64,000 nucleotides of DNA from Colwellia sp. PAMC 21821 (GCF_002077175.1 NZ_CP014943.1:2976001-3040000); one strand, 5' to 3'. Shown: positions 45,994-54,953, numbered from the stretch's first letter. The notes: a model not told the origin generated them from the sequence alone. Numbers and translations are program-made.

Positions 45994-47007
45994 TTAAAAC
46001 GTCATTATGCCTTTTATTTCTGGTTGCCATTCATGTATTAGAGCAGACTTAGCAGAACTATAGCTTTGCTGTAAAAATTGCTTTCGCTTTAGCTCATTGT
46101 TACCAGTTTGTTGGATTAGAGTTTCACGCAAGGGCAGGTGGCTATTGATAAAGTATTCGTTTCTCTTATGTAGCCTTCCAAGTAACTCAATTGTTGGTAC
46201 TCTAGCAAACTTGCCATTTTCACCACGATTACAATTTTTACACGCAAGAACAAGGTTCCATACACCGTTAAGGTTATATACGTGCTCTTTTAGTGTCCAA
46301 GGTAAGAAGTGGTCTACATCAGCTAGATTATCAGTTTTAATGCTAATGCTTATTGATGAGTAACAATAAAAACAACGACCTTTTTGGTAGCCGTTTAAGC
46401 TATCTCTACAACTCGTAATATCAACTCTACGTTCTTGGCTACCAGTAAATAGTGTATTTAAGTCTCGGTCGTATTCAACAGTAATTAAGTTTCGAGCAAG
46501 ACCCATTTTCCAGCCTTGCTCAACTAACTTCCAGCGTGCTTCAGTTTCATGTTCCAAGTTATTGAACTGCTCATGCTCAGCAAGTTTAAAGAAGTTGTCC
46601 GTTATTCTTATGCCACCGCTCTGTTTACGTTCATCAATAAAAAAACGTTGTTCTATCTCGCTATTGTTTACTACATGAAACGCATCAATAACATTAGCAA
46701 AGCCTAGCTTTACCGTTTGCTTGATAAGTTCATCATGACGTAACTTTTCCGTATTAAAGTCGTTACAAGCTGATAGGAACTTACTTGATTTTGAGGTGAT
46801 TTGTTTAGGTTCAAGCTTTAAGTGCTCACAAAGATTACGACTAAAAGGCTCTGCTAGTTGCTCCATCTTAACCAAATCATTAGATACTGCATTAAGCTCG
46901 TAGAGCGACTTGGCTAAAGCAAACTTGTATGAGGCAACATTACGTCCAAACAATATTATTGCTCGCCAGTAATTATCTAAAGTTGGTTCGACTTCGTAAA
47001 ATTCCAT
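45994..47007 (-). CDS. HNH endonuclease domain protein
   Basis: About 337 residues. The C-terminal HNH site is CFYCYSSISI, then DVDHFLPWTL and NLVLACKNCNRGENGK: two CxxC zinc pairs around the His-Asn-His core. The N-terminal 200 residues are helical with the conserved opening YWRAIILFGRNVASYKFALA. I use the ATG at 47007, as the upstream part of the frame is unlike a folded N-terminus. First gene of the three-gene nuclease/methyltransferase operon. Confidence 0.8.
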   Translation of the reverse strand: MEFYEVEPTLDNYWRAIILFGRNVASYKFALAKSLYELNAVSNDLVKMEQLAEPFSRNLCEHLKLEPKQITSKSSKFLSACNDFNTEKLRHDELIKQTVKLGFANVIDAFHVVNNSEIEQRFFIDERKQSGGIRITDNFFKLAEHEQFNNLEHETEARWKLVEQGWKMGLARNLITVEYDRDLNTLFTGSQERRVDITSCRDSLNGYQKGRCFYCYSSISISIKTDNLADVDHFLPWTLKEHVYNLNGVWNLVLACKNCNRGENGKFARVPTIELLGRLHKRNEYFINSHLPLRETLIQQTGNNELKRKQFLQQSYSSAKSALIHEWQPEIKGIMTF

Positions 47008-47154
47008 GTTTTTATAAATAAGAGAATAAAAAAGAAACCTTACGGTTAGAATTACTCTATAGCAAGCAATAATCAATTAATAATGACAAGGAGGTTTAAA
47101 GTGAGCTTATAAACTTTATTACTGCAATATTTACCAATAAAGTTGCTTAATTTA

Positions 47155-48036
47155 CTAAGGGGCTTCATAACCATGACACTTCCTGTGGTAAGCCAAATTT
47201 TCAATATTTATGTTGTGCTTTTTATCAAGGATTAATTTACCTGACTCTTCACCAATAAATTCATAGTTATTTGTGACGGTAAAGCTACCTTTATCAAACA
47301 TCACATGATGATTTGGACATAAGCATAAAATATTATCTGTACTATCGTCACCGTCATGAGGTTTTCCTAAAGCCCTAATGTGTGCACCTTCAGCATAAAA
47401 CCCTTTTTTCGTTTTCAACGCTATACCACAAACCTGACATTTAAATTTATATAACTTCTTTATATTCTGAGATATTTTAGTATCTCGGACAATTCTTAGG
47501 ACTGTACCAGTCTTTCTTTTTACATCTTTCTTATTGTAATCTAGTTCAACTTGCTCTGGCTTCAGTCTTGCTGAGTTATCACCACAATAAATAAGTCTAA
47601 ATCTACATATTTTGAAATTACTTCTACCAACTTCTTCCCATGCATCAACTACACTAAATAGCCCCGCATAACTATAGCCTTCGGGTGGAGAATAATCTGA
47701 TTTGTGCTGATGGCCTCTAACAACTCTTACTGGTAATCCCATATCCATACTAACTAATAAGCCTGCATTCCCCGATGTATTCCATGACTGGTTTGCTGTT
47801 TGTTTACCGTTTTCATTTCCCCCTGCACCGGTATAAATCATTTCATCACCAAAATCTTCATCGTCCTCATACCCACCTGATAATACAATTGCGCTGGTAC
47901 CTTCTTTACCATTGCCATCTATACCTTGACCATGATTACGGTGAAAACTACTTGGCATCATTACCTTTCTGTTAGATATCCAATCGCCTTCCTCGAACCC
48001 TTCAATACCACCAAAAATTATAGGTCTTGTGGCCAT
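47155..48036 (-). CDS. SRA(YDG)-HNH modification-dependent endonuclease
   Basis: 293 residues. The N-terminal half is an SRA/YDG domain (FGGIEGFEEGDWISNRK, IVLSGGYEDDED, YTGAGGNE, VRVVRG, YAGLFSVVDAWEE), which flips out 5-methyl- or hydroxymethyl-cytosine. The C-terminal HNH domain has CQVCGIAL, then GAHIRALGKPHDGDDSTDNI and LCPNHHVMFDKG. This is the architecture of type IV enzymes that cut modified DNA, most likely phage DNA. A single-gene unit in the defence region. Confidence 0.9.
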   Translation of the reverse strand: MATRPIIFGGIEGFEEGDWISNRKVMMPSSFHRNHGQGIDGNGKEGTSAIVLSGGYEDDEDFGDEMIYTGAGGNENGKQTANQSWNTSGNAGLLVSMDMGLPVRVVRGHQHKSDYSPPEGYSYAGLFSVVDAWEEVGRSNFKICRFRLIYCGDNSARLKPEQVELDYNKKDVKRKTGTVLRIVRDTKISQNIKKLYKFKCQVCGIALKTKKGFYAEGAHIRALGKPHDGDDSTDNILCLCPNHHVMFDKGSFTVTNNYEFIGEESGKLILDKKHNINIENLAYHRKCHGYEAP

Positions 48037-48093
48037 TTTTATTCCTCATTTATTAATTACACATACTATCGCAGAACTTACTAAGTACATTTT

Positions 48094-48234
48094 TCACTCG
48101 TGTTGATTACCTATTAAAGGATAATTATTTTCAATATCACCATAATTTTTCCATTGTTGATTATCTTCCCAATATTTATTTTCTTTTGATAATTCTATCA
48201 CTTCATTTTCTGATTCAGGCATAGCTAGCTTCAT
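48094..48234 (-). pseudogene. Truncated N-terminal fragment, probably of a GHKL-type ATPase
   Basis: A 46-residue frame with KENKYWEDNQQWKNYGDI then NNYPLIGNQ. This resembles the first residues of GHKL ATPases in which the next motif would be the ATP-binding ENSVDA-type helix; here it stops at NQHE. It sits 10 bases downstream of the frameshifted small gene below. The assignment is by recollection of the family pattern, so moderate to low. Confidence 0.4.
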
Positions 48235-48244
48235 TACCAGCTAT

Positions 48245-48519
48245 TTAAGTGAATCGCTTACTGTTGCGATAGTGTTTATTAGATTCGTAGGGTTTCCTAG
48301 AGCTTAAAAGAAATATTATTTTTACCCGAGTACTCTCCAAGTTTGCCTTTACTGGCTTGATTTCAGCTTCTAATACTTTAATTATTTTCTGAGCACCTTC
48401 TGCTTTATATAATTGCTTTTGTTTGACAAATTACCAATTAGACGAATAGCCTTTATGGCCTTACTAACTCTTGCTTTTGCTAATGATACAAATTTCTCTC
48501 TAGTTCTTTCTTTAGGCAT
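48245..48519 (-). pseudogene. Frameshifted small helical protein gene
   Basis: Starts MPKERTREKFVSLAKARVSK, then AIKAIRLIGNLSNKSNY. The frame then slips; the next frame continues as YKAEGAQKIIKVLEAEIKPV, then KANLEST, to a stop at 48245. Together they make a coherent basic/helical protein of about 90 residues that often precedes GHKL-ATPase genes. A single base change explains the break. Both this and the fragment downstream look like the remains of one decayed defence operon. Confidence 0.5.
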
Positions 48520-48877
48520 GTTTCATTTCCCGTGTACACCGTTTACTTCTATAAAATTAGGCTATATATCTATTGGTGTAGTACATATTTAATGTGTACG
48601 ATTACATATTCATTTTGTACTAGATCTTAATGCAAACCCACCTTCACAATATCAATACTGTGACTTCTATTTACGATAATAACCTAATCCAGCACCATTG
48701 TTACGGCATAAATCAGGAACACTGCTCTCAACTGATTCACCTTTTTATCATCCGCTTAACTTGCCCATGAACTACCGCAAATTTTATCTAGGCTAAGCCT
48801 GTACACCTTATTCACGCATTGAACTAGCTAAGCATTATTCGCATATTAAACTTAAACTTAAACTTACAAGAGTAAAA
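48520..48877. other. Intergenic region
   Basis: About 360 bases between the decayed minus-strand genes and the endonuclease I pseudogene. Contains GTGTACAC-like and GTAC-containing repeats near 48530-48600 (possible promoter of the decayed genes) and no gene. Confidence 0.4.
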
Positions 48878-49614
48878 ATGAAAGCACTAACAATCTTGTT
48901 AATAACAAGCTTGATCAGCACGACAACCTTAGCGGCCAACCAAGAAATTCAATCGTTTAATAAAGCTAAAAAACTCTTAGAAAATCAGGTTTACAATAAT
49001 CACCGTAAAACACTCTATTGCGGTGCTAGCTTTGATGCAAAGAAAAAGGTAACACCACCTAAAGGTTTCACTACGACTAAATATGTCAAACGCGCTAAAA
49101 AATAGAGTGGGAAGATGTTGTACCGGCAGAGAACTTTGGCCGTAACTATAGCGAGTGGCGTGATGGCCATAAAAAATGTGTTAGTAGTAAAGGGAAATAA
49201 TTTAGAGGCCGTAAGTGCGCTGAGAAAGTAAATACTGAGTATCGCTATATGCAGGCAGATACGTTTAACCTTTACCCTGCCATTGGCTCTGTGAACGCAT
49301 TAAGAAGTAACTACAACTTCACTATGCTACCAAGTGCTAAAAGTGACTTTGGTAGTTGCGCAATGAAGATAGATAATCGTACAGCAGAACCGCCAGAAAT
49401 TGCTAGAGGTCAAATAGCTCGAACTTACCTGTACATGGAGGTCGCTTACAAGCGATATAACATGAGTAAATCACAGCGCCAGCTTATGAATGCTTGGGAT
49501 AAGATGTATCCTGTAGATGCTTGGGAGTGCACGAGAGCGAAGAAAATAGCTAGCTTGCAACAGAGCGAGAATAAGGTTATCAAAAACAGGTGTAAGTCAG
49601 CTGGTGTTTGGTAA
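48878..49614 (+). pseudogene. endA: Endonuclease I (EndA/Dns-type), broken
   Basis: A close relative of the intact gene at 56867-57604. The signal peptide and first 75 residues (to YVKRAKK) are in frame. One A is then missing from an A run near 49097-49102, and the catalytic region EWEDVVPAENFG lies in the shifted frame. A TAA at 49198 replaces a Ser codon in KGK-FRGRKCAEK. The remainder (YRYMQADTFNLYPAIGSVNA, then ALRSNYNF) is preserved. Two independent lesions show a true pseudogene. Confidence 0.9.
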
Positions 49615-49753
49615 CTAACCGCCCGTGATAGTACTTAATAGAAGCTATTACAGTCACTAGTTAAAAGCTATTGATACCACAAAAAAGAAATTAGCATAAA
49701 TGCAGTAATACAGTTTTATATTAGATTTATTGAAAAATAACCATAGTCTCTTG

Positions 49754-50968
49754 TTAGCTTATGGTTGCAATAGATTCTAGCCAATCTGTAGATGTCTGCA
49801 TATTGGCTTCTTCAAACCACAGAATACCAATATCCATCCATTTTAATAATTGAATAGCCTTATTATCAGGTTTTTCTGGGAGGAGAATAGCTATATGTGG
49901 CTCTTCATCTCCTTTTAGTTCATACCAATAATCAAATAGCTGACCAATAGCCATACGTATATTTGGTTGTTCTATTGAGCTTTTTACCTCAATAACTAAA
50001 TCGTTTTTATCACCGTTATAGTTTTTAACAAGAACGTCAAACATACATGAGTCGTTACACCCCTCCAATAGGGTAAAACTTGAAAGGCTATTTATTACTT
50101 TGTTCGTAAGCTGGTTATGAATTCTTCTTTGCTTGATCGTTCCCGCATGCTTAATGACTTCCACATCAGTTTCATCTTTCAATGAAAGCTCTGTTGTACT
50201 TTTTGTGCCTTTCTTTTCTAATAATTTCTTTTTTGCTTTCGCATCTGGAGAACTTATGAAGTCAGGGATGTCTCTTCCTACTTGGTCAACATCAGCAGCA
50301 TCATTAATACCACCTACTCCGTAAAGCTTGATCATGGCATCATACTGAACAGGTAAACTTTTTCCTTGAACTTCTAATTTATTTAATAAGTTTTTCACCC
50401 ATTTATTCCCATTGATGAGTGGGAACTTTATTTCTTCATCAAGCATAAAGAAAGTAGGCGTTAAAAAGTACTCCGCCTTCATCAATATATCTGGATGATT
50501 TGCCTTTGGTATTCCAGGGGTGTCCTCTATTTGCATAATAATTCGTCTTCTGTCTTCTGAACTCTTGGCAGAGAAAGCGCTTTTATACATAGGTAGTAGT
50601 AGGTCAAAATTATCTTCTATCCATATGTAAGCACTATTACGATATGCTTTGTAAAAGTTGGTAAATCCAGTATGCTTCAACACTTCCACGGAAAAGTTTG
50701 AGTCTTCAACTATACTTGCAACATCCTTAGCAACAAAATCAATATTTACTTTTTTATAGTTCCTGCTGAATATTGCCGCTAAAGCAGGGATTTTAGTACT
50801 TGATATGTAGCTAGCATTTTCACCTTCATAGCTATTGGTTATCCAAGATAATTTTGATAAACCATAAAGTTGCTCAGCTGAAACACTATCTTTTGAAAAG
50901 ATATACTTTGCAATTCTACGAACTAATCTATTTGTATCTCTTTGTCTATTTGCCCAATCTAAAGACAT
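49754..50968 (-). CDS. PD-(D/E)XK nuclease-like protein with helical N-terminus
   Basis: 404 residues. The first 250 are helical and not recognised. The C-terminal 120 form a restriction-endonuclease-like fold: CMFDVLVKNYNG and LVIEVKSSIEQ supply D...ExK, and RMAIGQLFDYWYEL gives the helix with conserved Gln typical of QxxxY-type PD-(D/E)XK proteins. It stands alone between pseudogenes and a satellite-like segment. A stand-alone phage defence nuclease is plausible; the target is unknown. Confidence 0.65.
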   Translation of the reverse strand: MSLDWANRQRDTNRLVRRIAKYIFSKDSVSAEQLYGLSKLSWITNSYEGENASYISSTKIPALAAIFSRNYKKVNIDFVAKDVASIVEDSNFSVEVLKHTGFTNFYKAYRNSAYIWIEDNFDLLLPMYKSAFSAKSSEDRRRIIMQIEDTPGIPKANHPDILMKAEYFLTPTFFMLDEEIKFPLINGNKWVKNLLNKLEVQGKSLPVQYDAMIKLYGVGGINDAADVDQVGRDIPDFISSPDAKAKKKLLEKKGTKSTTELSLKDETDVEVIKHAGTIKQRRIHNQLTNKVINSLSSFTLLEGCNDSCMFDVLVKNYNGDKNDLVIEVKSSIEQPNIRMAIGQLFDYWYELKGDEEPHIAILLPEKPDNKAIQLLKWMDIGILWFEEANMQTSTDWLESIATIS

Positions 50969-51609
50969 ACTAAGCTTCCTATTCAGTGAGCTAACAACTA
51001 ATTATGGAGACATTATCAGTAATGCCCGTCCATAACCTTAATTTGATTCGTATTAACACCCCATATTTTCAGCACCTTATAAACAAACATTTGTTCATAA
51101 GGTTTTAGATATTACTGACACTTCTAAGTAATGCGACACAATAAATTTATTAGAGAATATAGGGTAAAAAATTAAATGCTAATGTCTTCAATGCGCACGA
51201 ATAAGTCATTGCAGCGAACTATCTTTCACTGTTCATTGGTTAAAAGCTAAGGCTGACTTTACTAAAAAAGAATTGGCTCTAGGTTAAAATTATTTTAAAA
51301 ACTTAAACATATTTTTATAAATATTGAAATCTATTCTGCTAATTACTCTCTATGTATCAACGATGTTTTTAACTGTTATTTACTGTAAAAGCAATGTTAA
51401 TTTCACCCTCATTCGTATTTTGAAAATTAAGTGGTCTGATGTTGTTTATATTTTGAAGAAAGCTGTTTGTGAAAAATATTAGTTGTTTGAAATATAAGGT
51501 TATTTTGTTTTTCTGTGTTTTGGATACAATTACCTAACAGCAGCATATGTTTTTTAAACTGCGAATTTGATAAATCAATCCGACTATTTTTATTATTTTG
51601 GTTGTTGAA
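50969..51609. other. Very AT-rich non-coding region
   Basis: About 640 bases with no believable gene. It holds the promoter of the PD-(D/E)XK gene at its left and leads into the iteron array at its right. The AT-richness would suit the melting region of a replication origin. Confidence 0.4.
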
Positions 51610-51756
51610 AGTGCATATTTATCGCCTAAATAGTCTATTTAGTCCGTTAAAGTACAGATTTAGTACGTTAAATAATCAAACATCCATGTTAAGTGCTAAT
51701 TTAGCCCGATAAAGTGTAATTTTAACTAGTTTAAGTGCATTTTTAGGCTGTTAAAC
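51610..51756. repeat. Seven tandem 21-bp degenerate repeats (iteron-like)
   Basis: Cut in exact 21-base steps from 51610 the sequence gives seven similar units, for example TAGTCTATTTAGTCCGTTAA(A), GTACAGATTTAGTACGTTAA(A), TGCTAATTTAGCCCGATAAA(G), TGCATTTTTAGGCTGTTAAA(C). The shared pattern is TGCAxATTTAGxCCGTTAAAG. A period of two helical turns is characteristic of iterons, which bind replication initiators. The array ends 80 bases before the 3' end of the Gp2/YagK-like gene. Confidence 0.7.
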
Positions 51757-51836
51757 TGCGAAAAAAGTGAAAATTATGGGGTTCTACCACGAGTTTTCGC
51801 GAAAAAACTGCGAATTTTACACATGTTTTAGGTAGA

Positions 51837-52442
51837 TTAATCATGATATTTAAGTCTACTTGATTGGTAGCTTTTAGCTCTCTTATTGTCATATTGTTTA
51901 GAAAAGTTTTTAGCTAAATAACTGATACGGTAAATGCATCCGAAAATAGTATCAAGATAATCAGCTCGACTCCTATCGATAAAGTAAAAGCAGTCTTTAG
52001 GGATTGATGAATGACCAGAGAATTCATCTTTCCACATAGTCATAATTAGTTCATTGAATCGGGAAGGGTAATTTATCTTGTGGCCATTTAAAAAGTACGC
52101 AACGTGATAATGTTGCTTAATTGATTTATTTATTTCTCTAACCCAGATATAACCTAGGGTTTTACCATATATCTTCTTTATTTTTCTGTTTATCTTTGTA
52201 TTAAAATCACTCAACGATTTATTATTAACAGAATAGTTATTTACATGAAAGTCTATACGAGTAACTAAAACCCTACTGTACTTGCATAACATAATGTCAA
52301 GTTGTTCAATAATTCTATCTAGTATTTGATAATTGATCCCATGTGTAAATTTCATAACTTTAATAACCATTGGCTGATCATTCATTATTGGGTGCAATAT
52401 ATACCCGTACTTTTCTTGAGCTTTTTGATTACGAGATAGCAT
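51837..52442 (-). CDS. Inovirus Gp2 / YagK-YfjJ family protein (replication-type)
   Basis: 201 residues, basic. LVTRIDFHV and, later, KQHYHVAYFLNGHKIN (His-x-His flanked by hydrophobics) resemble an HUH/RRM-like core as in the YagK_YfjJ_C / Inovirus Gp2 family, seen on satellites and integrated plasmids. Upstream on the same strand are two AlpA-like regulators and downstream the iteron array, which together make a small replicon-like module. Function as an initiator is inferred. Confidence 0.7.
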   Translation of the reverse strand: MLSRNQKAQEKYGYILHPIMNDQPMVIKVMKFTHGINYQILDRIIEQLDIMLCKYSRVLVTRIDFHVNNYSVNNKSLSDFNTKINRKIKKIYGKTLGYIWVREINKSIKQHYHVAYFLNGHKINYPSRFNELIMTMWKDEFSGHSSIPKDCFYFIDRSRADYLDTIFGCIYRISYLAKNFSKQYDNKRAKSYQSSRLKYHD

Positions 52443-52571
52443 AATAATCTCTTATATTATAAATAATGCGGCGTTAATACTGCTCCCTCTATACTGGTAG
52501 ATATAAAGGGAGGGTATAAATAGGGGTGAGGAAAAAGCCAGTTTTATGACTTTTTTAGTTGAAGACGTTCA

Positions 52572-52790
52572 TTAAGGATTAATATTGGCATTATTCATCC
52601 AATGACTAATTATGAAGTAAGACCATCCAATAGCTTTACCATTTATCATTAGTGGGGGAGGAAAGTTGCCATTGTTAATACCTTGTATCAGTACTCTCTT
52701 TGAAATAGATAAATAAGAACATACTGTTTCAATACGGATTATTCTAAACTCAACAGGAATCTCTATATCGTATAAGGTAGTGAACTTCAT
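52572..52790 (-). CDS. AlpA/excisionase-like small DNA-binding protein
   Basis: 72 residues. IIRIETVCSYLSISKRVLIQ is a winged-helix/MerR-like helix-turn-helix; FPPPLMINGKAIGWSYFII resembles the wing of AlpA proteins (FPxPxxxxGxxxxW). ATG follows the upstream stop as TAATATG. A second, divergent AlpA-like protein in tandem with the gene below. Confidence 0.65.
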   Translation of the reverse strand: MKFTTLYDIEIPVEFRIIRIETVCSYLSISKRVLIQGINNGNFPPPLMINGKAIGWSYFIISHWMNNANINP

Positions 52791-52791
52791 A

Positions 52792-53013
52792 TTAGACCTC
52801 TCTCGCAGAGCACTTTTCATCAATCCAGTTCAATATTTCCTGATATTTCCAGCGTACGGATCGCCCATTAAGAGATAACTTTATACGACGAGGGAAGCCG
52901 CCTGCTTTTTCAAGCATGAAAAGGGAAGTGCGTGATTGCCCTGTTAATATTAGTACTTCCTCTTCGCGAAGTAGACGATTAGGGGAGTTTTCAATTACAA
53001 GCATATTTTTCAT
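52792..53013 (-). CDS. AlpA-family transcriptional regulator
   Basis: 73 residues. LLREEEVLILTGQSRTSLFM is the DNA-binding helix-turn-helix, and GGFPRRIKLSLNGRSVRWK the AlpA wing. A good site, AGGAAAC, precedes the ATG. AlpA proteins activate excision or late genes of P4-like satellites. It is first in the three-gene satellite module. Confidence 0.8.
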   Translation of the reverse strand: MKNMLVIENSPNRLLREEEVLILTGQSRTSLFMLEKAGGFPRRIKLSLNGRSVRWKYQEILNWIDEKCSAREV

Positions 53014-53305
53014 AAGTTTCCTTGGAATATTAAAAATAATTCAACGCTATTCGATATGTATCGATAACAGTCGTTAATGTTCGAAGGTATTTTGGAGTAT
53101 TTCTTTGATGTCTTAAATGCCGTATTCCCCCCAAAAATGGCTTTTATGATGGAATTGGATAATTACATCGGTTATGCGACCCAATTGCATTAGAACTACC
53201 GGTTATTAACATTAACTACTGCCACTAAATAACATTGACCATCTAATACCAATCTGCACAAAGATGTGATCTAATGCTATTTATTTTTGAAGCAGATACC
53301 ACGTT

Positions 53306-53794
53306 TTGGAACAACTCACCTCAGTAGATTTACTCAAGTTATCACGAAAGGAACAAAATGGGCGAAAGCGTATGCGTTTTCTTGCTGTCTCATATTTTTT
53401 AGATGGTCTGAGCAGAACCGATATATCAACGACATTAAAAGTCGCTCGTTCAAGTGTTAATCGTTGGGTCACTGCATATTTTTCAAAAGGCTTGTCGGGC
53501 CTTGATAGTGTTAGCCCGAAAGGAAGACCGTCCATGCTTTCTCCAAAGCAACTCAGCCAACTTGCTCAATACGTTGAAAATCAGAGTTGCTCAGCGGAGG
53601 GAGGTCGACTTATGGGGCAAGACTTTTGTACCTTTATCAAAAAAGAATTCGACATAGATTATCATCGAGATCATGTATATAAAATACTGAAGAAACTAGG
53701 ATACTCCTGGATAACAAGCCGATCCAAGCATCCTAAGCAATCACAAAGCGTCCAGGACGTTTTTAAAAAGCTTCCAGATGGAAACGATCCTTAA
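53306..53794 (+). CDS. IS630-family transposase, ORF A (helix-turn-helix part)
   Basis: 162 residues with the N-terminal HTH of the family: GLSRTDISTTLKVARSSVNR, then WVTAYF, and the winged-helix part KEFDIDYHRDHVYKILKKLG. It ends 17 bases inside ORF B. The catalytic domain is in the +1 frame, so an intact transposase needs ribosomal frameshifting near TTTTTAAAAAG (about 53760-53770) or the pair is a mutated single gene. Confidence 0.85.
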   Translation: MEQLTSVDLLKLSRKEQNGRKRMRFLAVSYFLDGLSRTDISTTLKVARSSVNRWVTAYFSKGLSGLDSVSPKGRPSMLSPKQLSQLAQYVENQSCSAEGGRLMGQDFCTFIKKEFDIDYHRDHVYKILKKLGYSWITSRSKHPKQSQSVQDVFKKLPDGNDP

Positions 53795-54338
53795 CATCCC
53801 CTTTAATATTAGCTTAGATAAAGTTGATGTTTGGTTTCAAGATGAAGCACGATTCGGCCAGCAAAATACAACAACAAGGTTATGGGCGAAAACGGGTAGT
53901 AGACCGAGAGCAGTAAGACAACAACAGTTCGAATATGCATACATGTTCGGGGCTGTTTGTCCTTCGACAGGCGCTACAGAGGCATTGATCTCACCTGTAA
54001 TGAATAAAGACGTTATGAAAAAGCATTTAGAACAAATATCACAGGCGACACCCGAAGGTAGATATGCTGTTGTAGTAATGGATGGAGCTGGGTGGCATAC
54101 GGAAGACACATTTGAAGATTTAAAAAATCTAACCATGATCAAGTTACCCCCTTATTCCCCAGAGTTAAACCCAATTGAGCAAGTGTGGCAATGGCTAAGA
54201 CAAAACTGCTTGGCCAATAGATGTTTTAATGGCTATGAAAATATAGTTGATGAATGCAGCAATGCTTGGAATATCTTCAGAAGTGACATAAAAAGAGTAA
54301 TGTCGTTATGCAATCGTGACTGGATTAATCTGATTTAA
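53778..54338 (+). CDS. IS630-family transposase, ORF B (DDE catalytic part)
   Basis: 186 residues carrying the DDE triad: WFQDEARFG (first Asp), VVMDGAGWH (second Asp) and SPELNPIEQVWQWLR (Glu). The domain is complete. Its own ATG lies in the overlap, so independent translation or frameshift fusion with ORF A are both possible. Confidence 0.88.
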   Translation: METILNIPFNISLDKVDVWFQDEARFGQQNTTTRLWAKTGSRPRAVRQQQFEYAYMFGAVCPSTGATEALISPVMNKDVMKKHLEQISQATPEGRYAVVVMDGAGWHTEDTFEDLKNLTMIKLPPYSPELNPIEQVWQWLRQNCLANRCFNGYENIVDECSNAWNIFRSDIKRVMSLCNRDWINLI

Positions 54339-54465
54339 TGCTTATGCAGATTGGTATAATATCATTTAGGTTAACCATTAATTTTAATAAGTAAATCATT
54401 GTAATTTTAGGAAAGCAGCCTTTAAGACTAATTTTTATAATGGCAACTGTTCCGACATTGCGGAC

Positions 54466-54500
54466 ATTAGCTGTTTTTTGTGTTTTACGGCAGCAGCTAG
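54466..54500. repeat. 35-bp dispersed repeat, copy 1
   Basis: ATTAGCTGTTTTTTGTGTTT followed by TACGGCAGCAGCTAG, almost identical to 56523-56557. Both are preceded by GTTCCG. They lie in non-coding parts on either side of the first cassettes. The rest of 54359-54647 has no gene. Confidence 0.6.
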
Positions 54501-54647
54501 CCAGGCTTTTGTTAACTTATAAACATATCAGGGGGTGATTTTAACTACAAATCACATATGTTTCAGGGATTGATGTAAGGTCATAGCGGCCAGTTTTTTT
54601 CATCTCAGAATGCTAGTTTTACTTGTTGCCCACCTCAGGGCGTGTTG

Positions 54648-54938
54648 TTATATTTTAAATACTACTAAAAGTAATAGTATTAACAAGTGCATGCAGCACA
54701 ATGCAACTAATATATTACGTATTACAGTATTATGTTGGCGACCTATCATTGATGGAATTGAGAGTAAAATAAAGACTATTGCTCCTGCACCTATGATTAT
54801 CATCATAAGTTCAATCTCAGCAAGCCAAGCAACATCGTGCTCTAGACCAAAATGCTCGTATATATATTGGCCTTGTAAAGTAAGTAAAAAACCTAAAAAG
54901 ACAACTGCTAATAAGTGGAAAAACTTTAAATATTTCAC
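54648..54938 (-). CDS. Small two-to-three-helix membrane protein (integron cassette ORF)
   Basis: 96 residues, with hydrophobic segments FFHLLAVVFLGFLLTL, LMMIIIGAGAIVFILLS and LVALCCMHLLILLLLVV. I start it at GTG 54938, directly after GGAGG, because earlier codons of the frame lie inside the attC-like site. Family unknown. It follows an attC-like site by 16 bases, the spacing expected in an integron cassette. Confidence 0.6.
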   Translation of the reverse strand: MKYLKFFHLLAVVFLGFLLTLQGQYIYEHFGLEHDVAWLAEIELMMIIIGAGAIVFILLSIPSMIGRQHNTVIRNILVALCCMHLLILLLLVVFKI

Positions 54939-54953
54939 AAGCCTCCAATTAAA

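Larger units (their letters stand above)
53246..54358 (+). mobile_element. IS630-family insertion sequence
   Basis: About 1.1 kb with 13-bp terminal inverted repeats, ATACCAATCTGCA at the left and TGCAGATTGGTAT at the right. The transposase is in two overlapping frames. TA dinucleotides at both ends fit the TA target of the family, although the exact duplication is ambiguous by one or two bases. It separates the satellite module from the integron-like cassettes. Confidence 0.85.

Noticed and set aside
51515..51712. 65-codon frame across the iterons
   Set aside because: Explained by the repeat; low complexity and no ribosome binding site.
51610..51777. The tandem repeats as a CRISPR array
   Set aside because: Units are contiguous 21-mers without spacers, degenerate, and no cas gene is in the window.
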